DNA from: Hordeum vulgare subsp. vulgare
Taxonomy: Eukaryota; Streptophyta; Magnoliopsida; Poales; Poaceae
DNA length: 64,000 nucleotides
Assembly (NCBI RefSeq): GCF_904849725.1
Contig: NC_058520.1
Coordinates: 540,134,083 to 540,198,082, forward strand
Reading direction: 5' to 3'
Under the pieces are notes generated by a model, which saw only the letters and a program-made list of their open reading frames with translations, ran no database searches and had not been told where the DNA came from. Positions 35,700 through 45,506 of this stretch are shown in pieces (position 1 is the first letter of the stretch; the number at the start of each line of letters is the position of its first letter). Made by a program: the position numbers and the translations under genes.

Positions 35700-38400
35700 T
35701 TCCATCACCTTATGCCTACCTAAGGGTGTTAAATAATAGCGCTTGTTGGGAGGCAACCCAACAAATCTATCCTTTTTCTTTCTGTTTTGTGTTTTCCACA
35801 CTTTCATAATTCTGTTATGATTGTGTTTTTTGTGTTTCTTTTGCGTTTGTGCCAAATGAAACCGTTATGATTAGTCTTGGGGATGGTCGTTTGATCATGC
35901 TGGAAAAGACAGAAACTTTCTGCTCACGAAAAGAATTTTCATTTTTTTCTGTGAGAGCTTTTGAGTTGATTCTTTTGCTTCTGTTTGCTACTCAAATTCT
36001 TCAGACTGTCGTAATTTTTCAGAATTTTTGAAGTATCATAAGTATACAAAGTATACAGATTGCTACAAACTGGTCTGCTGTTAACAGATTCTGTTTTTGT
36101 TGAGTTGGTTGCTTATTTTGATGAAACTATGGATAGTATCGGGGGGTATTAGCCATGGAAGACTGAAAATACATTAACCCAACATCAACATAAGTAGAAT
36201 TTAAGTTTGCTACAGTACCTAAGGAAGTGTTGATTTGCTTTCTTATACTAATGATATCACGAGTTTCTGTTTAAGTTTCGTGTGTGAAGTTTTCAAGTTT
36301 TGGTGAAGTTCTTATGGACAAAGAGATAAAGAGTGGCAAGAACTCAAGCTTGGGGATGCTCAAGGGACCCCAAGTTGATTCAAGGATGCCGAAAAAGCCT
36401 AAGCTTGGGGATGCACCGGGAAGGCATCCCCTCTTTCGTCTTCAATCCATCGGTAACGTTACTTGGGGCTATATTTTTATTCACCACATGTTATGTGTTT
36501 TGCTTGGAGCGTCTTGTATCGTAGGAGTCTTTTTATTTTTGTTGTGTCACAATCTTCCTTGCTACACACCTAGAGAGAGACATGCACTCACCGTGATTTT
36601 GTCGTGCTTCACTTATATCCTTTGGTTAGACAATTCAGCTCACATGTGTTTCAAATATATCTTTTGAGCTAGTTGATTTTGCTTTGTGTTTCACTTCTAT
36701 CTTTTAGAGCACGGAAGCGTGTGGCGTGGTAGTTGATCTATGCTATGAAAGTAGTCTCAAAAGGGGTAGTTATCCAAAGGGATATGAAAACTTCCACCTT
36801 CATGTGCATTGAGTAGTTAGAGAAGTTTGATTCATCTCAATTAGTTTTGAGTTGTGGTTGTTGTAATATTGAAGTTATACTAGTAAGGTGTTGTGGATCT
36901 AGAAATACTTGTGTTGAAGTTAGTGATTCCCGTAGCATGCACGTATGGTGAACCGCTATGTGATGAAGCCTGAGCATGATTAGTCTATTGATTGTCATCC
37001 TTTGTGTGGCGGTCGGGATCGCGCGATGGTTTATACCTACCAACCCTTCCCCTAGGAGTATGCGTTGAATGCTTTGTTTCGATTACTACTAAAACTTTTG
37101 CAACAAGTATATGAGTTCTTCATGACTAATGTTGAGTCCATGGTTTAGATGCACTTTCATCTTCCACCATCACTATCTTCTTTAGTGTCGTGCAACTTTC
37201 GCCGGTGCACAAAACCCACCATATAGCCTCCCTCGAAACAGTCACCATACCTACCTACTATGGCATTTTCAAAGCCATTCTGAGATATATTGCGATGCAA
37301 CTACCACCATGACATGTGCCACCACTTCTACATTGCCATTGCATGATCATAAGATAGCTAGCATGATGTTTCCATTGATGTCTATGCCATCCTAGATCAT
37401 TGTCACGGTACACTACCGAAGGCATTCCATATAGAGTCATCATTGCTCTAAGTTTTGAGTTGTAAGTGTGATGATCATCATTGATGGAGCATTGTCCCAT
37501 GTGAGGAAATAAAAGAGGCCAGCGAAGCCCATTTACAAAAAGAGGCCAAAGATGCCCACAAAAATAAATAAATAAAAAGAGGCCAAAGAGCCCACCAAAA
37601 AATGAGAGAAAAAGAGAGAAGGGACGGTGCTACTATCTTTCCACACTTGTGCTTATTAAGCACCATGATCTTCATGATTGAGAGTCTCTCGTTTTGTCAC
37701 CACCATATAGCTAGTGGGAAATTTTCATTATATAACTTGGCTTGTATATTCCAATGATAGGCTTCCTCAAAATTGCCTTAGGTCTTCGTGAGCAAACAAG
37801 TTGGATGCACACCCACTAGTTTTCTTTAAGAGCTTTCACATACTCTTAGCTCTAGTGCATCATTTGTATGGCAATCCCTACTCATTCACATTGATATCTA
37901 TTGATGAGCATCTCCATAGCTCATTGATATGCCTAGTCAATGTGACCATCTTCTCCTTGTTTGCCTTGCAACCTCCACCACACCCCATTCCACTTATAGT
38001 GCTAGAACCATGGCTCACGCTCATGTATTGCGTGAGAGTTGAAAAAGTTTGAGAAAGTAAAGGTGTGAAAACAATTACTTGGCTAATACCGAGGTTGTGC
38101 ATGATTTAAATTCGTTGTGCAAGGATGATAGAGCATAGCCAGACTATATGATTTTGTAGGGATAACTTTCTTTTGGCCTTGTTATTTTGAAAGTTCATGA
38201 TTACCTTGCTAGTTTGCTTGAAGTATTATTGTCTCTATGTCAATAGCAAACTATTGTTTTGAATCTAAAGTATCTCAACATTCACGTCACATAAGAGGAG
38301 TTACAAAGGACATCTATGCTAGGTAGCATGAAAGTATCAAAAATTCATTGTTTATCACTTCCCTACTCGAGGACGAGCAAGAGTTAAGCTTGGGGATGCT
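35700..38400 (+). other. Noncoding 3' region and polypurine tract of element D
   Basis: 2.7 kb with no pol domain. It contains the 14-mer AGCTTGGGGATGCT twice, at 36347-36360 and as the polypurine tract at 38387-38400, with a third 13-base match at 36402-36414. The third copy forms one arm of a hairpin, GGGGATGC (36407-36414) and GCATCCCC (36424-36431). A frame of 127 codons at 36284-36667 with a hydrophobic segment near MLCVLLGASCIVGVFLFLLC is partly shared with element H, but a true protein is doubtful. Confidence 0.7.
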
Positions 38401-40006
38401 TGATACGTCTCAAACGTATCTATAATTTGTGTTGGTTTCATGCTGTTAACTTGTCAACTTTGGATGTTTTATATACCTTTTATATCTTTTTTGGGACTAA
38501 CTTATTAATTCAGTGCCAAGTGTCAATTCCTTTTTTTCTGTGTTTTTGACTCTTTTCAGATCTGATTTTGGAACGGAGTCCAAACGGAATAAAATCCCCG
38601 AAATAAATTGTTCCAGAACAGAAGAAGATCGGGGGACTTGAGGGCCAAGGCAGGAGGCCCACAGGGAGCCCACGAGCCCTGTGGCCGCGACCAGGGTGGC
38701 GCGACCACCAGGCTTGTGGCCTCCCTGGAGCTCCCCTGCCCTAGCTCTTTGGCCTATATATTCCCTAAAATCCCAGAAAAAATCAAGGCGTCCACGAAAC
38801 CACTTTTCCGCCGCCGCAAGCTTCCGTTTCCGCGAGATCTCATCCGGAGACCCTTCCCGGTGCCCTGTCGGAGGGGACTTTGGAGATGGAGAGCTTCTAC
38901 ATTAACATAATCGCCTCTCCAATGACTCGTGAGTAGTCTACTTCAGACCTACGGGTCCGTAGTTAGTATCTAGATGGCTTCTTCTCTCTCTTGGATCTTC
39001 AATACAAAGTTCTCCATGATCTTCATGGAGATCTATCCGATGTAATCCTCTTTGCCGGTGTGTTTGTCCAGATCCGATGAATTGTGGATTTGTGATCAGA
39101 TTATCTATGAATTAGATTTGAGTCTTTGCTTATTTATTATATGCATGATTTGATATCCTTGTAAGTCTCTCCGAGTCTTGGGTTTTGTTTGGCCAACTAG
39201 ATCTATGATTCTTGCAATGGGAGAAGTGCTTGGTTTTGGGTTCATACCGTGCGGTGACCTTTCCCAGTGATAGAAGGGGCAGCAAGGCACGCATCATGTT
39301 GTTGCCATCAAGGGTAACAAGATGGGCTTTCATCATAGATTTGAGATTGTCCATCTACATCATGTCATCTTGCTTAAGGCGTTACTCTGTTCTTTTGAAC
39401 TCAATACACTAGATGCATGTTGGATAGCGGTCGACGTGTGGAGTAATAGTAGTAGATGCAGAAAGTATCGGTCTACTTGTTTTGGACGTTATGCCTATAT
39501 GTATGATCATTGCCATAGATAACGTCATGACTTTGCGCGGTTCTATCAATTGCTCGACAGTAATTCGTTCACCCACCGTCTACTTGCTTTCATGAGAGAA
39601 GCCACTAGTGAACACTACGGCCCCCGGGTCTACTCACAACTATCATCTCAGCTTTCACTTTTACTTTGCTTTGTTTACTTTTTGCTTTGAGTTCTCACTT
39701 TGCAAACAATCTATAAGCGATTGACAACCCCTTCATAGCGTTGGGTGCAAGCTCTTTGTGTTTGTGCATGTACTTGGGACTTGACACGATCCTCCTACTG
39801 GATTGATACCTTGGTTCTCAAACTGAGGGAAATACTTACCGCCGCAGTGCTACATCACCCTTTCCTCTTCAAGGGAACACCAACGCAAGGCTCCAAGGCC
39901 GCGGGGGAATCTTTTGCATATTTGCCAAGGAAATCCCTATACGCGTAGCGAGCAGCAGAAGGATTTCTGACGCCGTTGCCGGGGAAGGTCTTTTGTTGCC
40001 ATAGCA
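38401..40006 (+). repeat. 3' LTR of element D
   Basis: 1606 bp, starting TGATACGTCTCAAACG directly after the polypurine tract and ending TTGCCATAGCA, followed by the target duplication GGCCC. A PBS-like sequence lies inside at 39968-39985. Confidence 0.93.
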
Positions 40007-40011
40007 GGCCC

Positions 40012-42442
40012 GTAATGTGAGGCTTACCCTCCATGCTGCCCAAAATTCATATGTCCTTGATGCACTGCTAGGTGATGAACCACCCCAACCGGCATTGCGA
40101 GAAGTTATGAACATCTGGCAAACGCGCAAGGATGACCACTCTTTAGTTCAATGTGCAGTTTTGTATGGCTTAGAACCGGGACTTCAAAGATGTTTTGAAT
40201 GTCATGGAGCATATGATATGTTTGAGGAGTTGAATTTTATCTTTGAGAAGAATGCCCGGATCGAGAGGTATGAGGCCTCCGATAAGTTCTATGCTCGCAA
40301 AATGGAGGACAACAGGTTTGTTGGTGAACATGTGCTCAAAATGTCTGGGTACACTAACCGTCTGGCTGAGCTGGGAATTGGTCTCCTGCGAGAGGCTATC
40401 ACTGACAGAGTTCTTCAATCACTGCCACCTAGCTACAAAGGCTTTTTGTTGAACTATAACATGCAAGGAATGAATAAGTCACTCACTGAGCTGTTTGTGA
40501 TGCTGAAAGTCGTAGAGTCAGAAATCCAGAAAGAACATCATGTGTTGATGGTCAATAAGTCCACCAGTTTCAAGAAAAACGACAAGGGAAAGAAGGTAAC
40601 TCCAAGAAGAGTGGCAAAGTTGTTGCCCCTTCGGCGAAGAAAGCAAGTCTGGATCCAAGCCGGAGACTGAGTGTTATCATTGCAAGGGGATTGGTCACTC
40701 GAAGCAAAACTGCCCCAAGTATCTGGCCAATAAGAAGGCGGCCAACGCAAAACAAGGTATATTTGATAAACATGTTATTGATGTGTACCTCACCAACTCT
40801 CATAGTAGTGCCTGGGTATTTGATACCGGTTCTGTTGCTCACATTTGCAACTCGAAACATGAACTATGGAATAAACGAAGGATGAAGTGACGATGCGCGT
40901 GGGAAATGGTTCCAAGGTTGATGTGATCATCGTCGGCACGATCTCACTTCAGTTACCACCGGGATTAGTGATGAACCTAAATAAATGTTATTTAGTGCAT
41001 GCGTTAAACATGAACATTATATCTGCATCTTGTTTATTGCGAGATGGTTACTCATTTAAGTCAGAGAATAATGGTTGTTCTATTTATATGAGTAATATCT
41101 TTTATGGTCATGCACCCAATGTGAGGGGTTTATTCATGTTGAATCTCGATAGTGATGATACTCATATACATAACACTGAGACCAAAATATGTAGAGTTGA
41201 TAATGATAGCGCCACTTTCTTGTGGCACTGCCGCTTAGGTCATATTGGTGTAAAACGCATGAAGAAACTCCATGCTGATGGACTTTTGGAGTCACTTGAT
41301 TTTTAATCACTTGACACATGTGAACCATGCCTCATGTGCAAGATGGCTAAGACTCCGTTCTTCGAAACAATGGAGCATGCAAGTGACTTGTTGGAGATCA
41401 TACATACTGATGTATGCAGACCAATGAGCATAGAGGCCTGCGGTGGATATTGTTATTTTCTCACCTTCACTGATGATTTGAGTAGATATGGTTATATTTA
41501 CTTGATGAAGCACAAGTCTAAAACGTTTGAAAAGTTCAAGCAATTTCATAGTGAAGTTGAAAATCATTGTAATAAGAAGGTCAAATTCCTACGATCTGAC
41601 CGAGGAGGTGAGTTACGAGTTTGGTGATCACTTAAGACAATGTGGAATTGTTTCACAGTTGACAGCGCCTCGAACACCACAACATAATGGTGTGCCCGAA
41701 CATCATAATCGTACTTTATTAGATATGGTGCGTTCTATGATGCTTCTTACCGATTTGTCGTTATCATGTTGGGGCTATGCATTGGAGACAGTTGCATTCA
41801 CTTTAACTAGGGCACCATCAAAATCTGTTGAGACGACACCATATGAACTATTGTATGGCAAGAAGCCAAAGTTGTCGTTTCTTAAAGTTTGGGGATGTGA
41901 TGCTTATGTCAAAAAATTTCAGCCTGAAAAGCTGGAACCCAAAGAGGAAAAGTGCATCTTCATAGGTTACCCAAAAGAGACACTTGGGTACACCTTCTAT
42001 CTTAGATCTGAGGGCAAAGTGTTTGTCGCTAAGAACGGAGCTTTTCTTGAGAAAGAGTTTATCTCGAAAGAATTGAGTGGGAGGACGATAGAACTTGATG
42101 AGGTTGTAGAAACTTTGCTTCAACCACATAGTGGCGCATGATAGAAAGAAGTTTTTGTCAAAGCTACACCATTTGAAGAGGACGCTAATAATGATGATCA
42201 TGAAACTTCAGATCAAGTTGCTATCGAACCTCGTAGGTCGACAAGGGCACGTACTTCTCCTGAGTGGTACGAGAATCATGTCTTATCAATCATGTTGTTA
42301 GACAACAATGAACATACGAGCTACGGAGAAGTAATGGTGGGCCCGAATTCCAACAAATGGTTAAAGGCCATGAAATTTGAGATAGGATCTATGTATGAAA
42401 ACAAAGTGTTGACTTTGGAAGTATTACCTGAAGGGCGAAAGG
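40012..42442 (+). pseudogene. Copia gag-pol of element G, broken and cut off before RT
   Basis: Continues the gag interrupted at 31794. A Gag frame runs to 40670 (IVQ-like core near LVQCAVLYGLEPGLQ). After a frameshift come a zinc knuckle CYHCKGIGHSKQNC near 40675, the protease motif WVFDTGSVAHIC near 40812, a long frame 40887-41306 ending in the integrase zinc site (WHCRLGHIG), a TAA at 41305, the integrase core (IHTDVCRPM near 41400; FLRSDRGGEL near 41590), another frameshift after GGE, and a frame to 42141 with KVWGCDAYVKKF and KCIFIGYPKE. The sequence ends at LEVLPEGRK, where RT would start, because element H is inserted. Less decayed than A and B but not functional. Confidence 0.9.
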
Positions 42443-44139
42443 TGATACGTCTCCAACGTATCTATAATTTTTGATGGTTCCATGCTATTATCTTGTTAAA
42501 CTTTGAATGTTTTGTATCCTTTTATATCTTTTTTGGGACTAACTTATTAACTCAGTGCCAAGTGTCAGTTCCTGTTTTTTCGTGTTTTTGACCCTTTTCA
42601 GAGGAGGATTTTAAACGGTGTCCAAACGGAATAAAACTTTCGAAAAGATTTTTTCCGGAACAGAAGATACGCACGAGACTTGACAACCAAGGCACAGGCC
42701 ACCAGGGGACCCCACAAGCCCCCTAGGCGCGGCCAGGCGGCCCGCGCCTAGCAGGCTTGTGGGCCCCCTGTGGCTCGTCTGCCCTACCTCTTCCGCCTAT
42801 AAATTGAGAAAAATTCCAAAACTGCGAGAGAGATCCACGAAAATACTTTTCCGCCGCTGCAAGCTTCTGTCTCCGCAAGATCCCATATGGGGCACGTTCT
42901 GGTGCCCTGCCGGAGGGGGATTCGGATACAGAGGGCTTCTTCATCAACACCATGACCTCTCCGATGATGCGTGAGTAGTTCACCATAGACCTTTGGGTCC
43001 ATAGCTAGTAACTAGATGGCTTCTTCTCTCTTGGATCTTCAATACAAAGTTCTCCATGATCTTCATGGAGATCTATCCGATGTAATCTTCTTTTGCGGTG
43101 TGTTTGTCAAGATCCGATGACTTGTGGATTTATGATCAGATTATCTATGAATCTTATTTGAGTTTCTTGTGATCTTTTATATGCATGATTTCATATCCTT
43201 GTAATCAAAGTTGTCAGAATCGTGACTCAAGTCTTAGAATCTTAAGATCTTACAATCCAAACTAACCCCTCCGATTCTACGATTTTGCTCATAGAATCTA
43301 AGTTTCTACGATCTTGATAGTTGTGATTCTACGATTCACGATCCTAGCAATGGAGTTCCGATTCGATTCAGAATCACGATTCTGACAACTCTGCTTGTAA
43401 TTCTCTTCGAGTTGTGGGTTTTATTTGGCCAACTTGATCTATGATTCTTGTAATGGGAGAAGTGCTTGGTTTTGGGTTCATACCGTGCGGTGACCTCTCC
43501 CAGTGACAGAAGGGGCAGTGAGGCACGCATCGTGTTGTCGCCATCAAGGGTAAAAAGATGGGTTTTTATCATTGGTTTGAGTTTATCCCTCTACATCATG
43601 TCATCTTGCTTAAGGCGTTACTCTGTTTGTCATGAACTTAATACACTAGATGCATGTTGGATAGCGGTCGATGTGTGGAGTAATAGTAGTAGATGCAGAA
43701 AGTATCGGTCTACTTGTCTCGGACGTGATGCCTATATGTATGATCATTGCCTTAGATATCGTCATGACTTTGCACGGTTCTATCAATTGCTCGACAGTTA
43801 TTTGTTCACCCATCGTATTATTTGTATTTTGAGAGAAGCCTCTAGTGAACACTATGGCCCCCGGGTCTACTTCACACCATATTTTCAGCCTTACAATTTT
43901 ACTTTGTTGCACTTTCCACCTTCAGATCTCACTTTGCAATCAATCTTGAAGGGATTGACAACCCCTTTATAGCATTGGGTGCAAGCTCTTTTGTGTTTGT
44001 GCAGGTACTCTAGACTTGGCGCGATTCTCCTACTGGATTGATACCTTGGTTCTCAAACTGAGGGAAATACTTACTGGTCCTGTGCTGCATCACCCTTTCC
44101 TCTTCAATGAAAAAACCAACGCAAGCTCAAGAGGCAGCA
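42443..44139 (+). repeat. 5' LTR of element H
   Basis: 1697 bp including the MITE and its duplicated site; about 1.50 kb without it, matching the 3' LTR. TATAAAT at 42798-42804 is a likely TATA box. It ends CAAGAGGCAGCA. Confidence 0.92.
43206..43393 (+). mobile_element. hAT-like MITE, 188 bp
   Basis: The insertion is absent from the other LTR of the same element (compare the phrase CCTTGTAATTCTCTTCGAG near 48946). Terminal inverted repeats are CAAAGTTGTCAGAATCGTGA on the left and, inverted, CAGAGTTGTCAGAATCGTGA on the right, with one mismatch in 20. The 8-bp target duplication CTTGTAAT is perfect (43198-43205 and 43394-43401). An 8-bp duplication with CA...TG ends is typical of hAT elements. 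It has no coding capacity. Orientation is arbitrary. Confidence 0.92.
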
Positions 44140-44149
44140 GAAGGATTTC

Positions 44150-44167
44150 TCGCGCCGTTGCCGGGGA
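44150..44167 (+). promoter_or_regulatory. Primer-binding site of element H (tRNA-Asp)
   Basis: TCGCGCCGTTGCCGGGGA, ten bases inside the LTR end, matches the tRNA-Asp site at 17 of 18 positions. Confidence 0.88.
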
Positions 44168-44363
44168 GGATCAAGTCAAGAACTCATCCAAGTAAGTGTT
44201 ACAAACTCATCTCTTGCATTCACTTTTTTGCCTCTCGTTTTCCTCTCCCCCACTTCTGAAAAACAAAAATTTACAAAAACATTTGGCTTTTTTTGTTTGC
44301 CTTTTTCGTTCGCCCTTTTATCTTGCTTGCTTTCTGTCCGCTTGTCTGCCTGCTAAGACCTGT

Positions 44364-45506
44364 ATGGCCCAACCAAGGGATTTTGATGCTTACTGTGCGA
44401 GGTTGGAAAAGATTGAAACTAGTTTTAAAGGCTTCCTGTCTACACAGTTTAATTACAACAGTTACTTTCGTAGGGAACTGAAGGAGGAAAATTCTTTTTT
44501 GGCTTTTAAGAATAAAGAAGTTGATGATATGGCCAAAGAATTCCTTGCGCTAAATTCTCAGTTTGCTCGTCTTGAAAAATTGGTAGGTCAGATTTCTGAT
44601 AAACATGCTACTTTAGTCAGTAAAATGGCTGCTAAACCTGAAATTTGTGATGAGAATCACGAAGATATTAAAGTGCTTGGTGTGACTCCCATTAAATCTT
44701 TGTTTTCTTGTGTCAAACCTAATGATGATGGGGCTGGATATGAATCCACTTTGGTTGAAAAATGCCCCAATGATTCGGAGTCCATCTATCTTGATGCTAA
44801 AAGCATTGAAAGTGGAGTAGAAGATATTAAAACCTTGAGTAGTAATGAAACTACTACTTTGGATTTCAAGGAATTCAATTATGATAGTTTCTCCTTGATT
44901 GAATGCATTTCCTTGATGCAATCCATGCTAAACTCTCCACACGCTTATAGCCAAAACAAGGCCTTTACCGATCATATCATCGATGATATGATAAAATCTC
45001 TTGAAGAGAAACTTGAATTGGAAGTTTCTATCCCTAGAAAGCTTCATGATGAGTGGGACCCTACTATCAAAATATAAATCAAAAACTATGAATGCAATAT
45101 TTTGTGTGATTTGGGTGCTAGTGTTTCCGCGATTCCAAAGTCTTTATGTGATGTTGTGGGTTTTAATGTGATTGAGGAGTGTTCTCTTAATTTGCATCTT
45201 GCGGATTCTACTGTCAAGAAACCCATGGGAAGTATCAATGATGTTCTTATTATTGCAAATAGGAACTATGTACCCGTGGATTTCATTGTGGTTGACATTG
45301 ATTGCAATCCTACATGCCCTATCATTCTTGGTAGACCTTTCCTAAGGACTATCGGTGCTATCATCGATATGAAGGAAGGGAATATTAGATTTCATTTTCC
45401 TTTAAACAAGGGCATGGAGCATTTTCCTAGAAATAAAATAAGATTGCCTTATGAATCTATGATGAGGGCTACTTATGGTTTGAGCACCAAAGACGACGAT
45501 ACGTGA
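44364..45506 (+). pseudogene. Short Gag-like/protease frame of element H, one nonsense codon
   Basis: The frame starts MAQPRDFDAYCARLEKIETSF at 44364 and runs in phase to 45506 (380 codons), broken only by TAA at 45075-45077 (codon 238). The first ~95 residues look helical and charged and differ from the Gag core of element D. From NHEDIKVLGVTPIKSLFS (about 44655) onward it matches D, through the aspartic protease CDLGASVSAIP (catalytic Asp about residue 249) and IILGRPFLRTIGAIID to the shared end YGLSTKDDDT. The capsid-like Gag core present in D is absent. An alternative start cannot be excluded, but the shared scaffold is clear. Confidence 0.82.

Larger units (their letters stand above)
31795..40006 (+). 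mobile_element. Element D: non-autonomous Athila-like gypsy element
   Basis: Two LTRs (31795-33403, 38401-40006) of about 1.61 kb flank a 5.0-kb internal region with one long Gag-protease frame and no RT or integrase. Target duplication GGCCC at 31790-31794 and 40007-40011. I count roughly 60-75 differences between the LTRs, about 4%. It sits in the gag of element G. The tRNA-Asp type primer site and the protease sequence (CDLGASVSAIP, IILGRPFLRTIGAIID) place it in the Athila lineage (Sabrina/WHAM-like; exact family not certain). Confidence 0.93.
23247..42442 (+). mobile_element. Element G: BARE-like Copia element, host of the LINE and of elements D and H
   Basis: The visible parts are a 5' LTR (23247-24443 and 29927-30520), a leader and gag start (30521-31794), and gag to the beginning of the RT region (40012-42442). 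The LINE interrupts the LTR, element D interrupts gag, and element H interrupts the polyprotein just where RT begins. The 3' half should lie beyond the MULE, outside the window. The five bases before it are AAATA (23242-23246); the matching right duplication is not visible. Confidence 0.9.

Noticed and set aside
43206..43393. CRISPR-like repeats, because GATTCTACGAT-like phrases recur
   Set aside because: There are no regular repeats and spacers; the sequence is a MITE with defined ends in a plant genome.
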